This document shows, in pieces, positions 40,075 through 49,598 of a stretch of 64,000 bases of DNA. A program made the translations under genes and the position numbers. Every line of letters starts with the position of its first letter. The first letter of the stretch is position 1. Location of the stretch: positions 682,001 to 746,000 of the forward strand of contig NZ_CP132353.1 in NCBI RefSeq assembly GCF_030758455.1. The letters are read 5' to 3'. Under the pieces are notes generated by a model that did no database searches, was not told the origin of the DNA, and saw only the letters and a list, made by a program, of their open reading frames with translations. The DNA is from Erwinia pyri (GTDB lineage: Bacteria > Pseudomonadota > Gammaproteobacteria > Enterobacterales > Enterobacteriaceae).

Positions 40075-41004
40075 TTGCTTAATTTTGTAGAGGAAAAGGG
40101 CATCGAAGAGTGGAGAGACTCTTTTTCGCCGCACTTTCCCGATCTGCACATCGCGGCATGGAACGATCGTTCTGTCGATGCTGCAAGCGTGCGCTATGCC
40201 TGCGTCTGGAAGCCAGAGCGCGGCTGGCTGGCAAGCTTCCCTGCATTGAGGGTCATTCTTAGTGAAGGAGCTGGAGTAGATCATATCCTCTGCGATACCA
40301 CGCTTCCCCGGCACATTCCCATCACCCGTATGGTCACATCAGAAACCGCAGCACGGATGGCGGACTATGTGGTGATGGCATGCTACATGCTGGTGCGGCA
40401 GATCCCGGCGATTGTTCACGCGCAGCAGCAGCAGCGGTGGGATAACACGCTTACCGGCAGGCTGGTCAGTGAGACCGCAATAGGGATTCTGGGAATGGGC
40501 CAGTTAGGCAGCCTTGCCGCTCAGCGTTTACTGGCAAATGGTTTCAGGGTCAACGGCTGGTCACGCTCGGCCAAAACAGTGCCCGGTACAGGGTGCTACA
40601 GCGGGGATAAAGGATTGCAGGCGCTGCTTAAACAGAGCGATATTGTGGTGAATCTGCTACCGGATACGGTGGAAACTCGTGGGATCATCAATGATGATTT
40701 GCTGGCGCAGTTGCCCAAAGGGGCGGCTGTCATCAACGTCGGGCGTGGGCATCAGTTACAAAGCGATGCGCTTTTGCGCGGGCTAAATAGTGGGCAGATC
40801 GGCGGGGCCGTGTTAGATGTCTTTCCGGAGGAGCCGCTACCTGCAGACGATCCTTTATGGCGTCATCCCGGCGTGATTGTCACCGGCCATGTCGCTTCAC
40901 TGATTTCCACGCAAGCCAAAATGCAGCATGTGATAGCGGTTATTAAAGCCGATCGTCTGGGAGAGCCTTTGCCGATGCTTTATAACCGTGAAAGAGGGTA
41001 TTAA
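40075..41004 (+). CDS. D-2-hydroxyacid dehydrogenase, glyoxylate/hydroxypyruvate reductase A-like
   Basis: GhrA-type enzymes reduce glyoxylate and hydroxypyruvate with NADPH. The 309-residue protein has the NAD(P) motif ILGMGQLGSLAAQRL (about 141-155) and the catalytic arginine, glutamate and histidine positions in INVGRGHQL, DVFPEEPLP and TGHVASL. The start appears to be TTG, five bases after AAAGAGA; no ATG lies near the expected N-terminus. It follows the LysR gene by 199 bases and may belong to the same catabolic locus, for example by reducing a hydroxy-oxo acid product, but this is not certain. Confidence 0.87.
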   Translation: MLNFVEEKGIEEWRDSFSPHFPDLHIAAWNDRSVDAASVRYACVWKPERGWLASFPALRVILSEGAGVDHILCDTTLPRHIPITRMVTSETAARMADYVVMACYMLVRQIPAIVHAQQQQRWDNTLTGRLVSETAIGILGMGQLGSLAAQRLLANGFRVNGWSRSAKTVPGTGCYSGDKGLQALLKQSDIVVNLLPDTVETRGIINDDLLAQLPKGAAVINVGRGHQLQSDALLRGLNSGQIGGAVLDVFPEEPLPADDPLWRHPGVIVTGHVASLISTQAKMQHVIAVIKADRLGEPLPMLYNRERGY

Positions 41005-41041
41005 CGCAGACAGGGCGGCATCGCTGCCGCCCCGGCCCAGC

Positions 41042-41350
41042 TTATTTAGCCGGTTCCAGCACGAAAATCTTCACGTCCACCACATCATCTTTGATGTTGG
41101 TGCGATGCTGCTCCATATGTGCAGCCTGCTGATGCTGCTCCAGATGGCGCAGGGAATCCCAGTGCTCAACCATAAAGATAGAGTCGGGCGAGTTTTGCTT
41201 CCACGGTACCTGAGCCTGATGATCGAACAGCGCCTGGTAGCTGCCGCAACCCTCTTCCTGCAACACCGTTGGTGTCACTTTCTCAATTGCCTGCATAACG
41301 GCCGAACGGCGGCCGGGCTTAACGCAAATTTCAGCGATCACGGTGAGCAT
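41042..41350 (-). CDS. ygiN: Putative quinol monooxygenase YgiN
   Basis: YgiN is a small ABM-fold protein that can oxidise menadiol and is thought to cycle quinones with MdaB. The 102-residue protein has the family's ferredoxin-like pattern with FMVEHWDSLRHLEQHQQAAHM. It lies immediately downstream of mdaB on the same strand, the same pairing as in E. coli. Confidence 0.95.
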   Translation of the reverse strand: MLTVIAEICVKPGRRSAVMQAIEKVTPTVLQEEGCGSYQALFDHQAQVPWKQNSPDSIFMVEHWDSLRHLEQHQQAAHMEQHRTNIKDDVVDVKIFVLEPAK

Positions 41351-41383
41351 ACTCGTTCCTTAATGAGATTGTCGTCTGACTAG

Positions 41384-41965
41384 TTAAGCAAAGATTTCGC
41401 TCAGATGTGTCCGATAGCGTGCGATATCGGCAGGAATATCAGGCTGCTTGATCACGTCGTTACAGATAAAGGTCGGTAAAGCTTCCATGCCCAGGAACTG
41501 ATTAGCCTTATGGAAATGCAGATAGAGACCATCCACGCCCACCCCTTCGAAAAATTGCTCCGGATCGGTGAAAGCCTGTAAAGGCGCATTCCATGTCAGG
41601 GAAAGCATATATTTTTTGCCCTGAATCAGCCCGCCGGAGCCATATTTTTTGGCCGCATCTGAACGGGTACGCCCATCGCTGGCATACAGAGAGCCATGAC
41701 CTTCGGTAAACACTTCATCAATATATTTTTTCAGGATCCACGGCTCGCCCATCCACCAGCCAGGCATCTGATAAATCACGGTATCCGCAGCCAGATACTT
41801 CTGTACTTCATCCGCCACGATATACCCTTCGTCAACGACGGTGATATCAACCTGGTGGCCTGCATCACGTAAAAAAGAGGCGGCGACTTCTGTTAATGTA
41901 TGGTTCAGTTCGCCTTTGGAGTGGGCGAACGTTTTTCCGGCATCAATGATAAAAATCTTGCTCAT
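41384..41965 (-). CDS. mdaB: NADPH:quinone reductase MdaB
   Basis: MdaB is a flavodoxin-fold FAD enzyme that reduces quinones by two electrons and protects from oxidative stress. The 193-residue protein starts MSKIFIIDAGKTFAHSKG and has the dinucleotide region QMPGWWMGEPWILKKYIDEV and TWNAPLQAF, as in E. coli. An in-frame start seven codons earlier lies before the ribosome-binding site and is rejected. It is in one transcript with ygiN. Confidence 0.96.
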   Translation of the reverse strand: MSKIFIIDAGKTFAHSKGELNHTLTEVAASFLRDAGHQVDITVVDEGYIVADEVQKYLAADTVIYQMPGWWMGEPWILKKYIDEVFTEGHGSLYASDGRTRSDAAKKYGSGGLIQGKKYMLSLTWNAPLQAFTDPEQFFEGVGVDGLYLHFHKANQFLGMEALPTFICNDVIKQPDIPADIARYRTHLSEIFA

Positions 41966-42118
41966 ACTCTGTTTTCTCCAGTTCATGAAATTAATGCCAG
42001 TCTACGCGCGAGAGCCGGGCAGAAAAATGTGCTGGTGATCACAACACTTTTGCTTTCTGCGCAATAATGGGGCTGCAGAGGGTAGGATTTATCCTCTTTC
42101 ACCATGGGAGCAACAACA

Positions 42119-42886
42119 ATGATAAAAACAGGGATTGCCGCCTTACTGCTGGTGGCGGGCGGCGCCAGCGCTCAGTCACACCTGGACCGGGTGCTGCAAA
42201 GCAAAGTGCTGACGGTATGCACCACCGGCGATTACAAGCCTTATACCTTTCTGCGCGCGGATGGGCAGTATGAAGGCATCGATGTGGCTATGGCGCAGTC
42301 GTTAGCGAAAAATCTGGGGGCAGAGGTGAAATGGGTGCCGACAACGTGGAAAACGTTAACGCCTGATTTCCTCGCCAAGCAGTGCGATATCGCCCTCGGC
42401 GGCGTTTCTGTCACGCTGAAGCGTCAGCAAACCGCCTGGTTCGCCACGCCGCTCGGCACAGATGGAAAAATACCGCTGGTTCGCTGCGCCGACAAGGCGA
42501 AATACCGTACTGTTGAACAGATCAACAAACCTTCGGTGCGGCTGATTGAACCGGCGGGCGGCACCAACGAGGCGTTTGTTCACAGCCATCTGCCGCAGGC
42601 TGAGCTGACGCTGTTCCACGATAACGTCACGATCTTCCAGCAGTTAGTGGATAAAAAGGCGGACGTGATGATTACCGACGCCTCTGAAGCGCTGTTCCAG
42701 CAGAAGCACTATCCGAAGCTGTGCGCGGTCAACCCGGAGCAGCCGATGCAGTATGGCGAGAAAGCCTACATGCTGCCGCGTGACGACCTGAGCTGGAAGC
42801 TCTATGTCGACCAGTGGCTGCATCTGAGCAATGCCACCGGCGAGTATCAGCAGGTTGTCAGCCAGTGGCTGGCCGTCACCAAATAA
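42119..42886 (+). CDS. Periplasmic cyclohexadienyl dehydratase-like solute-binding-fold protein
   Basis: The 255-residue protein has a signal peptide (cleavage probably after GGASA) and a family 3 solute-binding fold. It follows the PheC cyclohexadienyl dehydratases closely: VCTTGDYKPYTF, GGTNEAF (with E151), DNVTIFQQLVDKKADVM, LCAVNPEQP and EKAYMLPRDD. PheC enzymes convert prephenate to phenylpyruvate and arogenate to phenylalanine in the periplasm. A plain binding-protein role remains possible since no transporter genes adjoin. The ATG at 42119 has GGGAG eight bases upstream. It is divergent from mdaB and lies 209 bases before parC. Confidence 0.83.
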   Translation: MIKTGIAALLLVAGGASAQSHLDRVLQSKVLTVCTTGDYKPYTFLRADGQYEGIDVAMAQSLAKNLGAEVKWVPTTWKTLTPDFLAKQCDIALGGVSVTLKRQQTAWFATPLGTDGKIPLVRCADKAKYRTVEQINKPSVRLIEPAGGTNEAFVHSHLPQAELTLFHDNVTIFQQLVDKKADVMITDASEALFQQKHYPKLCAVNPEQPMQYGEKAYMLPRDDLSWKLYVDQWLHLSNATGEYQQVVSQWLAVTK

Positions 42887-43095
42887 ACAATAAGTATGGC
42901 AAGGCTTAACCGGTTTCTGCCGGAAGCTGGCATCAGGCAAATAGCGCGCACAGGCGGAGGATCTTTCTCCTCCGCCTGAATCGCCTTTCCCGCCACACTA
43001 CCCTGTGACAGCACCCGCCCTGATAAGGTACTATCCTCGCCAAACGACCCCGATGTGGCGCGGTGAATGCGCCGCGATGTGAGGAATAAAGAGTA

Positions 43096-45369
43096 ATGAG
43101 TGACCTGACGCAGGATGGTGCAGAGCGTCGTGCCCTGCATAAGTTTACGGAAGAGGCCTACCTCAACTATTCCATGTACGTCATCATGGACCGCGCGCTG
43201 CCCTATATCGGCGATGGCTTAAAACCCGTTCAGCGCCGTATTGTCTATGCCATGTCGGAACTGGGGCTGAACAACAGCGCTAAATTTAAGAAATCTGCCC
43301 GTACCGTGGGTGACGTGCTGGGTAAATACCATCCTCACGGCGACAGTGCCTGCTACGAAGCGATGGTGCTGATGGCGCAGCCTTTCTCCTACCGCTACCC
43401 GCTGGTGGATGGCCAGGGAAACTGGGGTGCGCCGGACGATCCTAAATCGTTTGCGGCGATGCGTTATACGGAATCCCGCCTCTCTAAATATGCCGAAGTG
43501 CTGCTGGGCGAGCTGGGGCAGGGCACCGTTGACTATATTCCCAACTTCGACGGCACGATGCAGGAGCCGAAGATGCTGCCTGCGCGCCTGCCGAACATTC
43601 TGCTGAATGGCACCACCGGCATTGCGGTAGGTATGGCAACGGATATTCCGCCGCACAACCTGCGCGAGGTGGCAAAAGCCGCTATCAAGCTGATCGATTC
43701 GCCAAAAACCACGCTGGATGAGCTGCTGGATATCGTCCAGGGGCCGGACTATCCGACCGAAGCGGAGATCATCACGCCGCGCAACGAAATCCGCAAAATT
43801 TACCAGAGCGGACGTGGCTCCGTGCGCATGCGTGCGGTCTGGAAGCGGGAAGATGGCGACGTGGTGATCACCGCGCTACCGCATCAGGTTTCCGGCGCCC
43901 GCGTGCTGGAGCAGATTGCTGCGCAGATGCGCAACAAAAAGCTGCCGATGGTAGAAGATCTGCGCGATGAGTCAAACCACGAAAACCCAACGCGGCTGGT
44001 GATCGTGCCGCGTTCCAACCGCGTGGATATGGACCAGGTCATGAACCACCTGTTCGCCACCACCGATCTGGAAAAAAGCTACCGCATCAACCTCAATATG
44101 ATCGGCCTGGATAACCGACCGGCGGTGAAAAACCTGCTGGAGATCCTCAGCGAGTGGTTAGTCTATCGACGTGATACGGTACGTCGCCGTTTGCAGCATC
44201 GTCTTGATAAAGTGCTGCGTCGCCTGCATATTCTTGAAGGTTTGCTGGTCGCATTCCTGAACATTGACGATGTGATTCATATTATCCGCACGGAGGATGA
44301 GCCGAAGCCGGTACTGATGTCGCGTTTTGCGATCAGTGAAACCCAGGCTGAAGCGATCCTTGAGCTGAAATTACGCCATCTCGCCAAGCTGGAAGAGATG
44401 AAAATTCGCGGCGAGCAGGATGAGCTGGCGAAAGAGCGTGACAACCTGCAGGGCATTCTGGCTTCAGAGCGCAAGATGAATACGTTGCTGAAGAAAGAGC
44501 TGCAGGCAGACAGCGACACCTATGGCGACGACCGCCGCTCGCCGCTGCATGAACGTGGCGAGGCAAAAGCGATCAGCGAAAGCGAGCTGGTGCCTTCTGA
44601 GCCGGTGACTATCGTGCTGTCGCAAAGTGGCTGGGTGCGCAGCGCCAAAGGCCACGATATTGACCCTGGCGGCCTGAGTTACAAAGCGGGCGACAGCTTC
44701 CGTGCGGCGGCCAGAGGCAAGAGCAATCAGCCGGTGGCGTTTATCGACTCCACCGGGCGCAGCTATACGCTGGATCCGCTGACGCTGCCTTCGGCAAGAG
44801 GGCAGGGCGAGCCGCTGACCGGCAAGCTGACGCCGCCGCCGGGTGCCGTCATGGAGCAGGTGCTGATGGAGGCGGATGACCAGAAACTGCTGATGGCGTC
44901 CGATGCGGGTTACGGATTCGTCTGTACCTTTAGCGACCTGGTCTCCCGTAACCGCGCGGGTAAAGCGCTGCTCAGCCTGCCGCAGAACGCCAAAGTGCTG
45001 ACGCCGATGGCGATCTACCATGATGACGATTTGCTGCTGGCGATAACGGCGGCGGGCCGGATGCTGATGTTCCCGGTAGGGGATTTGCCGCAGCTCTCCA
45101 AAGGCAAAGGCAACAAGATTATCTCGATCCCATCAGCTCAGGCCGCCTCTGGCGAGGATGCGCTCACCTGGCTGCTGCTGCTCTCTCCTCAGACCTCCGT
45201 CACGCTGCACGTTGGCAAACGTAAGCTGACGCTGAAGCCGGAAGAGTTGCAGAAATTCCGTGCCGAGCGGGGGCGTCGCGGTACGCTGTTGCCACGTGGC
45301 CTGCAGCGTATTGATCGGGTTGAGGTTGACGGCCCGGCCAGGCCTCCTGTGGGTGAGAGCGAAGCGTAA
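43096..45369 (+). CDS. parC: DNA topoisomerase IV subunit A
   Basis: ParC cuts and rejoins the DNA gate while ParE supplies ATP. The 757-residue protein has the DNA-binding core with the catalytic tyrosine in [13 protein letters not shown]. The quinolone-determining region [14 protein letters not shown] has the wild-type Ser84 and Glu88 (E. coli Ser80 and Glu84; four extra residues lie near the start). The C-terminal beta-pinwheel begins after about residue 500 with repeats such as [12 protein letters not shown]. It is followed by plsC as in E. coli. Confidence 0.98.
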   Translation: MSDLTQDGAERRALHKFTEEAYLNYSMYVIMDRALPYIGDGLKPVQRRIVYAMSELGLNNSAKFKKSARTVGDVLGKYHPHGDSACYEAMVLMAQPFSYRYPLVDGQGNWGAPDDPKSFAAMRYTESRLSKYAEVLLGELGQGTVDYIPNFDGTMQEPKMLPARLPNILLNGTTGIAVGMATDIPPHNLREVAKAAIKLIDSPKTTLDELLDIVQGPDYPTEAEIITPRNEIRKIYQSGRGSVRMRAVWKREDGDVVITALPHQVSGARVLEQIAAQMRNKKLPMVEDLRDESNHENPTRLVIVPRSNRVDMDQVMNHLFATTDLEKSYRINLNMIGLDNRPAVKNLLEILSEWLVYRRDTVRRRLQHRLDKVLRRLHILEGLLVAFLNIDDVIHIIRTEDEPKPVLMSRFAISETQAEAILELKLRHLAKLEEMKIRGEQDELAKERDNLQGILASERKMNTLLKKELQADSDTYGDDRRSPLHERGEAKAISESELVPSEPVTIVLSQSGWVRSAKGHDIDPGGLSYKAGDSFRAAARGKSNQPVAFIDSTGRSYTLDPLTLPSARGQGEPLTGKLTPPPGAVMEQVLMEADDQKLLMASDAGYGFVCTFSDLVSRNRAGKALLSLPQNAKVLTPMAIYHDDDLLLAITAAGRMLMFPVGDLPQLSKGKGNKIISIPSAQAASGEDALTWLLLLSPQTSVTLHVGKRKLTLKPEELQKFRAERGRRGTLLPRGLQRIDRVEVDGPARPPVGESEA

Positions 45370-45536
45370 CCACAGGCCAGCCGCTACAAAGCTGGCTGGC
45401 CGCAGTCTGTTTCCTAATTCAGGTATACTTTAACGGTTACCTGGGGAGAGGGCGCGAAGCCCTGCCTCCGGCCAGGTTGTCATCTGCTCAGCAAACGACA
45501 GCCTGCAGAGAGTCTGAAAGCAATAACGAGGAAGTG

Positions 45537-46274
45537 ATGCTCGCAATTATACGTTTTTTTATCGTGGTGATTTATTCAATACTGGTGTGTGTGTTCGGCT
45601 GCATTTATTGCCTGTTCAGCCCACGTAATCCCCGCCACGTGGCCACGTTTGGCCATCTCTTTGGTAAGTTGTCGACCGTGTTTGGTCTGAAGGTAGAGCT
45701 GCGCCGGCCTGAAGGGGCGGATAACTACCCAAACGCCATCTACATCGCCAACCACCAGAATAACTACGACATGATTACCGCAGCCAAAATTGTGCAGCCC
45801 ACTACGGTAACCGTGGGTAAGAAAACCCTGCTGTGGGTGCCTTTTTTTGGTTTGCTCTACTGGCTGACCGGCAACTTACTGATAGACCGCGATAACCGAG
45901 CAAAAGCGCACGGCACGATTGGCGAACTGATTGAACAGTTCAAAAAGAAGAAGATCTCTTTCTTGATGTTTCCTGAAGGGACACGCAGCCGGGGGCGGGG
46001 CCTGCTGCCGTTCAAAACCGGCGCCTTCCATGCCGCTATAGCCGCTGGCGTGCCGATCATTCCTATCGTAGTCTCTAATACGCACGACAAGATAAAACTT
46101 AACCGTCTTAACAACGGTCATGTGATTATTGAAATGCTGCCGCCGGTCGATACGGCTGCGTTTGCCGATCAGTCGGTGCGTAAGCTGGCCACGCATTGTC
46201 GTGAATTAATGATGGTGAAGCTGGAAGCGCTCAACGCAGAAGTGGCCGAACGCGAAGCAGCGGATAAAAAATAG
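45537..46274 (+). CDS. plsC: 1-acylglycerol-3-phosphate O-acyltransferase
   Basis: PlsC adds the second acyl chain to lysophosphatidic acid to give phosphatidic acid at the inner membrane. The 245-residue protein has an N-terminal membrane segment (IIRFFIVVIYSILVCVFGCIY), the HX4D catalytic motif NHQNNYD (about 73-79) and FPEGTRSRGRG. I chose MLAIIRFF after GAGGAAG; a longer frame adds 20 unrelated residues. It completes the pathway begun by PlsY at 3672-4289. Confidence 0.97.
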   Translation: MLAIIRFFIVVIYSILVCVFGCIYCLFSPRNPRHVATFGHLFGKLSTVFGLKVELRRPEGADNYPNAIYIANHQNNYDMITAAKIVQPTTVTVGKKTLLWVPFFGLLYWLTGNLLIDRDNRAKAHGTIGELIEQFKKKKISFLMFPEGTRSRGRGLLPFKTGAFHAAIAAGVPIIPIVVSNTHDKIKLNRLNNGHVIIEMLPPVDTAAFADQSVRKLATHCRELMMVKLEALNAEVAEREAADKK

Positions 46275-46279
46275 TATTC

Positions 46280-46297
46280 GCCGGTCGCCTGACCGGC
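46280..46297 (+). terminator. Short hairpin after plsC
   Basis: GCCGGTC and GACCGGC pair perfectly around GCCT six bases after the plsC stop. There is no T tract, so it may only protect the mRNA end before ftsP. Confidence 0.35.
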
Positions 46298-46375
46298 AAA
46301 CCAGCACTCCTTACAATCATAAAAAAATGGATAGCAGTCCGGCAACCGGGTTGCGTTTTGCCTTACGGAGTTTTT

Positions 46376-47794
46376 ATGTCATTCACTCGACGTCAGTTTC
46401 TTCAGGCTTCCGGGATCGCGCTTTGCGCGGGGTCATTGCCGATCGATGCGCTTGCCGCCGGGCCGGGTACCCCTTTGCCGGTTCCGCCGCTGGTGGAGTC
46501 TCGTCGTGGACAGCCTATTTTTCTGACGTTGCAGCGCAGCCACTGGTCTTTTACCGGCGAGGGCAATAAAGCGCAGGTCTGGGGCATCAACGGCCTCTAT
46601 TTAGGGCCTACGGTGCGGGTCTGGAGCGGCGATGACGTTAAGCTGATTTACAGCAACCGGTTGAATGAGTCCGTGGCGATGACCATCAGCGGACTTCAGG
46701 TTCCGGGTGCGCTCTCCGGTGGCGCGCCAAGAATGATGTCGCCAGGGGTGGACTGGGCGCCCGTATTGCCCATTCGTCAGGCGGCGGCAACCTGCTGGTA
46801 TCACGCCAACACGCCAAATCGCATGGGGCCGCATGTCTATAATGGTCTGGCGGGGATGTGGATGGTGGAAGATGAGATCAGCAAGGCGCTGCCCGTGCCT
46901 AACCATTACGGCGTGGATGACTTCCCGCTGATTATTCAGGACAAACGTCTCGATAACTTTGGCGCGCCGCAGTATGACCCGCCCGGCAGCGGCGGTTTTG
47001 TAGGGGATACGCTGTTGGTAAACGGTGTGCAGAACCCGTTTGTTGAAGTTTCCCGTGGCTGGGTGCGTCTGCGTTTGCTTAACGCCTCCAACTCGCGCCG
47101 TTATCAGCTGCAAATGAGCGACAACCGTCCCTTTAACGTTATCGCCAGCGATCAGGGCTTCTTACCCGCTCCGGTGGCGGTTAATCAGCTCTCGCTGGCA
47201 CCGGGCGAACGCCGGGAAATTCTGGTGGATATGAGCCAGGGCGATGAAGTCTCTATCACCGCAGGGATGGCGGCAGGGATTGTCGATCGTCTGCGCGGTC
47301 TGTTTGAGCCTTCCAGCATTCTCACCTCTACCCTGATCCTGACGCTTCGTCCTACCGGGCTGCTGCCGCTGGTGACCGATAACCTGCCGATGCGTTTGCT
47401 GGCGGATCAGGTCATTGACGGCAGCATCAGCCGTACGCGTGAATTTACCCTGGGCGACTCGCTGCCGGGCATCAACGGCGCGCTGTGGGATATGGAGCGC
47501 ATCGACATGCAGGCGCAGCAGGGCACTTATGAACGCTGGATAATTCATGCGGATCTGCCGCAGTCATTCCATATTCAGGGGGTGATGTTCCTGATCAAGA
47601 ACGTTAACGGCGCACAGCCGATGGCGGAAGATCGCGGCTGGAAAGATACCGTCTGGGTGGATGGCACCGTGGAGCTGTTCGTCTCCTTTACGCAATCCTC
47701 AGCCGACCATTTCCCGTTTATCTATTACAGCCAGACGCTGGAAATGGCCGATCGCGGCTCTGCCGGTCAGCTACTGGTTCAGCCTGCGGTGTGA
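46376..47794 (+). CDS. ftsP: Cell division protein FtsP (SufI)
   Basis: FtsP is a periplasmic divisome stabiliser with a multicopper-oxidase fold but no copper. The 472-residue protein starts with a Tat signal (TRRQFLQASGIALCAG, cleavage after ALA). The three cupredoxin domains are seen, but the usual His-X-His copper clusters are missing, as expected for FtsP. The start MSFTRRQF has GGAG nearby; six more in-frame residues upstream are unlikely. It follows plsC as in E. coli. Confidence 0.96.
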   Translation: MSFTRRQFLQASGIALCAGSLPIDALAAGPGTPLPVPPLVESRRGQPIFLTLQRSHWSFTGEGNKAQVWGINGLYLGPTVRVWSGDDVKLIYSNRLNESVAMTISGLQVPGALSGGAPRMMSPGVDWAPVLPIRQAAATCWYHANTPNRMGPHVYNGLAGMWMVEDEISKALPVPNHYGVDDFPLIIQDKRLDNFGAPQYDPPGSGGFVGDTLLVNGVQNPFVEVSRGWVRLRLLNASNSRRYQLQMSDNRPFNVIASDQGFLPAPVAVNQLSLAPGERREILVDMSQGDEVSITAGMAAGIVDRLRGLFEPSSILTSTLILTLRPTGLLPLVTDNLPMRLLADQVIDGSISRTREFTLGDSLPGINGALWDMERIDMQAQQGTYERWIIHADLPQSFHIQGVMFLIKNVNGAQPMAEDRGWKDTVWVDGTVELFVSFTQSSADHFPFIYYSQTLEMADRGSAGQLLVQPAV

Positions 47795-47849
47795 GGACGC
47801 TTCCAGATTTACTGCTTCAAAGATAAACTGGATAAAATATGCGCTATTG

Positions 47850-47873
47850 TGTAGTGACATAATTGTCACTACA
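47850..47873 (+). promoter_or_regulatory. BrnA operator palindrome upstream of brnT
   Basis: TGTAGTGACA and TGTCACTACA are perfect ten-base arms around a TAAT centre, 15 bases before the brnT start. BrnA-type antitoxins repress their own operon by binding such repeats over the promoter; the site is seen, its use is inferred. Confidence 0.8.
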
Positions 47874-47888
47874 ATTCAGGGAAGAGCG

Positions 47889-48215
47889 ATGAACTATTTT
47901 CATCAACAGGCAGGATGCCTGTATGAATGGGATACGCATAAAGCCAGACAAAATAGTTTGAAACATCAGGTTAGTTTCGAACTGGCTTGTGAAGTTTTTC
48001 ACGATCCCGATATATTATCTCTACAAGATCTCAGTGAAAATTATTACGGCGAGGAACGCTGGCGTCATCTGGGTAAAGTTGATAACTGTCTGATTTTGTT
48101 AGTGGTAACAACCGAGAGAAAGGATGCGATCAGAATTATTTCTGCGCGAGCTGCTTTGCCCTCTGAGAAAAGAGCCTATTACAAAGGAGATGCCAGATAT
48201 GACTACACGCGATGA
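47889..48215 (+). CDS. brnT: BrnT toxin, RelE-fold ribonuclease
   Basis: BrnT is the mRNA-cleaving toxin of a type II system and works in the cytoplasm when BrnA is lost. The 108-residue protein has the family start YEWDTHKARQNSLKHQVSF, then DPDILSLQD, EERWRHLG and the C-terminal RIISARAALPSEKRAYY core. The ATG after GAAGAG is chosen because the longer upstream frame runs back into ftsP and is unrelated. The DNA is AT-richer than the neighbours, suggesting transfer. It is coupled to brnA by a 17-base overlap. Confidence 0.93.
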   Translation: MNYFHQQAGCLYEWDTHKARQNSLKHQVSFELACEVFHDPDILSLQDLSENYYGEERWRHLGKVDNCLILLVVTTERKDAIRIISARAALPSEKRAYYKGDARYDYTR

Positions 48216-48465
48216 AGAAATTAAGCATCTGCTGGCAAAGCAGGAGCATGAAATTGATACCAGCGATGTGCCGGAGCTGGAGGAAGGTTTCTGGAAAGAA
48301 GCTGTTCGCGGACAATTTTATAAGCCCAAAAAAGTACAGAAAACGGTAAGGATTGACGCCGATATCCTGCAATGGCTGGAACATTGTGGGCCAGGGTACC
48401 AAACCCGCCTGAACAAAATTCTTCGCGAAGCAATGCTTAAAGATATTGTACAAAATGGGCAGTAA
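48199..48465 (+). CDS. brnA: BrnA antitoxin
   Basis: BrnA neutralises BrnT and represses the operon. The 88-residue protein has an acidic N-terminal toxin-binding part (DTSDVPELEEGFWKEAVRG). The C-terminal half is ribbon-helix-helix-like (QKTVRIDADILQWLEHCG and YQTRLNKILREAM), the BrnA_antitoxin domain order. An AAGGAG site lies nine bases upstream of the ATG at 48199. It ends before a hairpin and is convergent with dkgA. Confidence 0.92.
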   Translation: MTTRDEEIKHLLAKQEHEIDTSDVPELEEGFWKEAVRGQFYKPKKVQKTVRIDADILQWLEHCGPGYQTRLNKILREAMLKDIVQNGQ

Positions 48466-48489
48466 GCGATCGTTTTTTTGCCGCGAAAG

Positions 48490-48512
48490 AAGGGGCAGAA
48501 AGCCTGCCCCTT
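48490..48512 (-). terminator. Terminator-like hairpin between brnA and dkgA
   Basis: AAGGGGCAG and CTGCCCCTT are perfect nine-base arms around a five-base loop just after the dkgA stop. The minus strand continues CTTTCG, a weak tail. Confidence 0.6.
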
Positions 48513-48521
48513 GCAGCCGTA

Positions 48522-49346
48522 TCAGTTCAGCTCTTCCGGGTTAGGTCCCAGACGGTTACCTTTGTCCAGCGAGGCGATATCGCTGATTTCCGGTTTCTCC
48601 AGACGGAAGTCAAACACCTTAAAGTTCTCTTCAATACGGGATGGCGTGACCGATTTCGGGATCACCACCAGACCGCTGTCCAGATGCCAGCGGATCACAA
48701 TCTGTGCCGGGGTTTTGCCATATTTTTTGGCCAGGTTTTTAATGATCTCCTGGTCAAATACCCCTTTCCCGCCCTGCGCCAGCGGGCTCCAGGATTCGGT
48801 CTGGATCTGATGCATCGCATTCCACGCATGCAGCGTACGCTGCTGGAACATCGGGTGCAGCTCAATCTGATTGATTACCGGACTGACGCCCGTCTCATCC
48901 AGCAGACGCTTAAGGTGAGTTTCCTGGAAATTACAGACGCCGATGCTTTTGGTCAGCCCCTGTTTTTGTAACTCAATCATCCCTTTCCAGGCTTCAACAA
49001 AGTTATCTTTAGCCGGACATGGCCAGTGCATCAGATAGAGATCCACGCTCTCCAGCTGCAGTTTCTGCAGGCTGGTCTCCATCGCCTGTTCTGCATTAAG
49101 CTGATCGTCATTCCACAGCTTAGTGGTAACAAAAATCTCATCGCGGGCGACGTCAGTTTCCTGCAGCGCCTGGCCGATTCCCTCTTCGTTTTTATAAATC
49201 GCGGCGGTATCAATAGAGCGATAGCCTACCTCCAGCGCTTTCACCGCGGCTTTACGCGCGTCATCAATGGTGGCCTGCCAGACGCCAAGCCCAAGCTGCG
49301 GCATCATGTTGCCATCGTGGAGTTTGATTATTGGTTGATCTGCCAT
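48522..49346 (-). CDS. dkgA: 2,5-diketo-D-gluconate reductase A / methylglyoxal reductase (aldo-keto reductase)
   Basis: DkgA reduces 2,5-diketogluconate to 2-keto-L-gulonate and also methylglyoxal and other aldehydes with NADPH. The 274-residue protein has the AKR catalytic tetrad regions: GYRSIDTAAIYKNEEG (Asp and Tyr), TTKLWND (Lys) and YLMHWP (His), with the cofactor loop VIPKSVTPSRIEEN. It aligns along its full length with E. coli DkgA. It diverges from a YqhC-like regulator, but yqhD, normally next to it, is absent. Confidence 0.95.
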   Translation of the reverse strand: MADQPIIKLHDGNMMPQLGLGVWQATIDDARKAAVKALEVGYRSIDTAAIYKNEEGIGQALQETDVARDEIFVTTKLWNDDQLNAEQAMETSLQKLQLESVDLYLMHWPCPAKDNFVEAWKGMIELQKQGLTKSIGVCNFQETHLKRLLDETGVSPVINQIELHPMFQQRTLHAWNAMHQIQTESWSPLAQGGKGVFDQEIIKNLAKKYGKTPAQIVIRWHLDSGLVVIPKSVTPSRIEENFKVFDFRLEKPEISDIASLDKGNRLGPNPEELN

Positions 49347-49598
49347 GATATCTCCTTTGCAACGAATGAACCGGCACCTCTGTACCGGTTAGTGAAACTA
49401 AGTCTAGTTGAGAAAGCCGTCCAGCCTGAAAAATCTTGTCAGCAGAGAGAGCGGCTCGGCCTTTTTATTCTGGCTTTCATCATCGCTACGCTCAGGGCGT
49501 CTCCTGCGGCAGGCTTGCCCAAACCTCCAGAACACTGGAGAATAGTGGGCGGAATCGTCAGGATAATATTCAGAAACTTCTGAGTGGGATAAGTGAAA

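Noticed and set aside
43327..43368. Quinolone-resistance change in ParC
   Set aside because: The key Ser and Glu are the sensitive forms; the apparent shift in numbering is due to four extra N-terminal residues.
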